From an uncultured Caulobacter sp. (GTDB lineage: Bacteria; Pseudomonadota; Alphaproteobacteria; Caulobacterales; Caulobacteraceae), in assembly GCA_937991555.1 (NCBI GenBank), contig CALKHU010000060.1, positions 1 to 6,198 on the forward strand: 6,198 bases of DNA. The letters are read 5' to 3'. Position 1 is the stretch's first letter; each line of letters starts with the position of its first letter. The position numbers were made by a program, and so were the translations under genes. Shown piece after piece: positions 5,133 to 6,198 of this stretch. Under the pieces are notes generated by a model. It was not told where the DNA came from. It worked only from the letters and a program-made list of their open reading frames with translations, and made no database searches.

Positions 5133-6198
5133 ATCCATCAAATGGCGCGACAGGTAGGTGTAGTGCATCGCCCAGCGCTTGGCGTTGGCGGTCGGGTCGG
5201 CGGCGTTGGCATGGCCGCCGTCGGTGTTCTCGTAATAGAGGTAGGGCGCACCCGCCTCGCCGAGCCGCGCGGCGAACTTGCGGGCATGCCCCGGGTGGAC
5301 TCGGTCGTCCTTCGTCGAGGTGGTGATGTAGGCCAGCGGATAGGTCACGCCCGGCCGGACGTTCTGCTGCGGCGAATACTTCGCGATCCAGGCGGCCTCC
5401 TCGGGCCTGGTCGGGTCGCCGTACTCGCCGATCCAGGACGCCCCGGCCGGCAGCAGGTGGTAGCGCAGCATGTCGAGCAAGGGGCTTTCAACCACCACCG
5501 CGTTCCACAGGTCGGGCCGCTGGGTCATCGCCACCCCGGCCAGCAGTCCGCCGTTCGAGCGGCCATAGAAGCCGAGGCGTCGCGGCGAGGTGATCTTGCG
5601 CCGGATGACGTCTTCGGCGACCGCGAACAGGTCGTCGTAGGCCTTCTGGCGATTGGCTTTCAGCGCAGCCTCGTGCCAGGCCGGGCCGAACTCGCCGCCG
5701 CCGCGGATGTTGGCCACGACATAGGTGCCGCCGCGCTCGAGCCAGAGCTTGCCGACCAGCGGATCGTAGACCGGCAGCTTGCTCAGCTGGAAGCCGCCAT
5801 AGGCGTGGATCAGCGTCGGATCCTGGCCGTCGTGCTTGTGACCCTTCGGATGGATGACGAAGTAGGGGACCCTGGTCCCGTCCTTCGAGGTTGCTTCCTT
5901 CTGCTCGACGACATGGGTCGAGGCGTCGAACCGCGCGGGCAGGGTCTTGGCCACGGCGCCCTCGCCGCTGACCAGGTCGACGAGGCTCAGCTCGGTCGGG
6001 GCCACGAAACTCTCGACGGCGTAGAACAGCCGGTCGCCGGCGTCGCTGGTCGAGACCAGGCTGATCGCGGCGTTGTCCGCCGCCGGCAGGGTGCTCGCCC
6101 GCCAGCCCCATTCGCCACGGTACTGGAAGCTCATCAGCCGGCCACGGACATTGTCGTAGATCACCGCCGCGACGCGATTATCGGTCACGGCGACCTGG
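5130..6198 (-). CDS. Second prolyl oligopeptidase family (S9) peptidase, N-terminus outside window (partial)
   Basis: The reading frame is open to the right edge (first whole codon 6197-6195, reading Gln-Val-Ala-Val). 355 residues are visible, about half of a normal 680-720 residue S9A enzyme. The visible part is the end of the propeller and the whole hydrolase domain. The triad is intact: Ser in GRSNGG (codon 5556-5558), the DDR of STKDDRVHP and His in DGGHA. The prolyl-pocket HAYGGF and SWIGEYG stretches are conserved. It aligns without gaps to the downstream gene up to the last residue (offset exactly 2105 bases), so the two are tandem duplicates. Differences near the active site are Arg for Gly just before the nucleophile and His-Ala-Tyr for Tyr-Ala-Tyr at the oxyanion loop, which may shift specificity. 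Whether it has a signal peptide cannot be seen. It is the promoter-proximal gene of the pair. Confidence 0.92.
   Translation of the reverse strand, partial: QVAVTDNRVAAVIYDNVRGRLMSFQYRGEWGWRASTLPAADNAAISLVSTSDAGDRLFYAVESFVAPTELSLVDLVSGEGAVAKTLPARFDASTHVVEQKEATSKDGTRVPYFVIHPKGHKHDGQDPTLIHAYGGFQLSKLPVYDPLVGKLWLERGGTYVVANIRGGGEFGPAWHEAALKANRQKAYDDLFAVAEDVIRRKITSPRRLGFYGRSNGGLLAGVAMTQRPDLWNAVVVESPLLDMLRYHLLPAGASWIGEYGDPTRPEEAAWIAKYSPQQNVRPGVTYPLAYITTSTKDDRVHPGHARKFAARLGEAGAPYLYYENTDGGHANAADPTANAKRWAMHYTYLSRHLMD

Larger units (their letters stand above)
3025..6198 (-). other. Tandem gene duplication of S9 peptidases
   Basis: The two peptidase genes are head-to-tail paralogues. By hand count about 208 of 352 comparable residues are identical (59%). 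Identity is about 33% over the first 90 visible residues of the propeller and about 68% over the last 262. Nucleotides are also conserved in places: a 35-base run is identical at 3585-3619 and 5690-5724, over the NIRGGGE region. The lack of any gap supports an old duplication of one complete gene with the catalytic half kept under constraint. Confidence 0.85.

Noticed and set aside
3106..5157. A 683-codon open frame on the + strand opposite the complete S9 gene
   Set aside because: It is a mirror of a well-supported peptidase gene with intact catalytic residues. Its own translation is repetitive (Arg, Gly, Val, Gln, Leu) and matches no family I know.
1..6198. A new defence, mobile or biosynthetic system
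   Set aside because: All six genes fall in known families, with uniform base composition and no mobile-element borders. The region reads as ordinary chromosome.

Overview
The window is high-GC DNA (roughly 68-70% by eye) with tightly packed genes and Caulobacter-like promoter sequences (TTGAC-type -35, TATATC-type -10). It most likely comes from an alphaproteobacterial chromosome near Caulobacter, Phenylobacterium or Brevundimonas. That placement rests on overall protein flavour and promoter form and is an inference. I see no tRNA, rRNA, CRISPR array, insertion sequence, integrase or phage gene. The region looks like ordinary chromosome, not an island.

Layout. The left half is on the + strand. 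It holds the 3' three-quarters of a glutamate racemase gene (murI, cut by the window edge) and a small exported SRPBCC-fold protein. Two back-to-back GC-rich hairpins follow, then a full-length LysR-family peroxide sensor (oxyR), an AT-rich operator/promoter region, and a PadR-family repressor with a very His-rich N-terminus resembling the E. coli metal-responsive repressor YqjI. The right half is on the - strand. It holds two prolyl oligopeptidase (peptidase family S9) genes in tandem. The promoter-proximal one is cut by the right window edge. The distal one is complete, carries a signal peptide and starts 2 bases after the stop of the first. The padR and S9 genes converge, with only 9 bases between their stop codons.

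How the genes fit together. murI supplies D-glutamate for peptidoglycan and has no evident link to the rest. OxyR and the His-rich PadR protein are plausibly two stress or metal sensors side by side, but each has its own promoter and palindromic sites, and no classical target (katG, ahpC, yqjH) is in view. The two S9 peptidases are paralogues that align without a gap over all 352 residues that can be compared (about 59% identical by hand count, about 68% in the hydrolase domain and about 33% in the visible propeller part). They probably form a translationally coupled peptide-degradation operon.

The best candidates for a second look are the triple CGATATATCG operator around the padR promoter, the OxyR-type site lying directly on the -10 of an apparently leaderless oxyR, and the S9 tandem duplication. 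I do not see convincing evidence of an entirely new kind of system.
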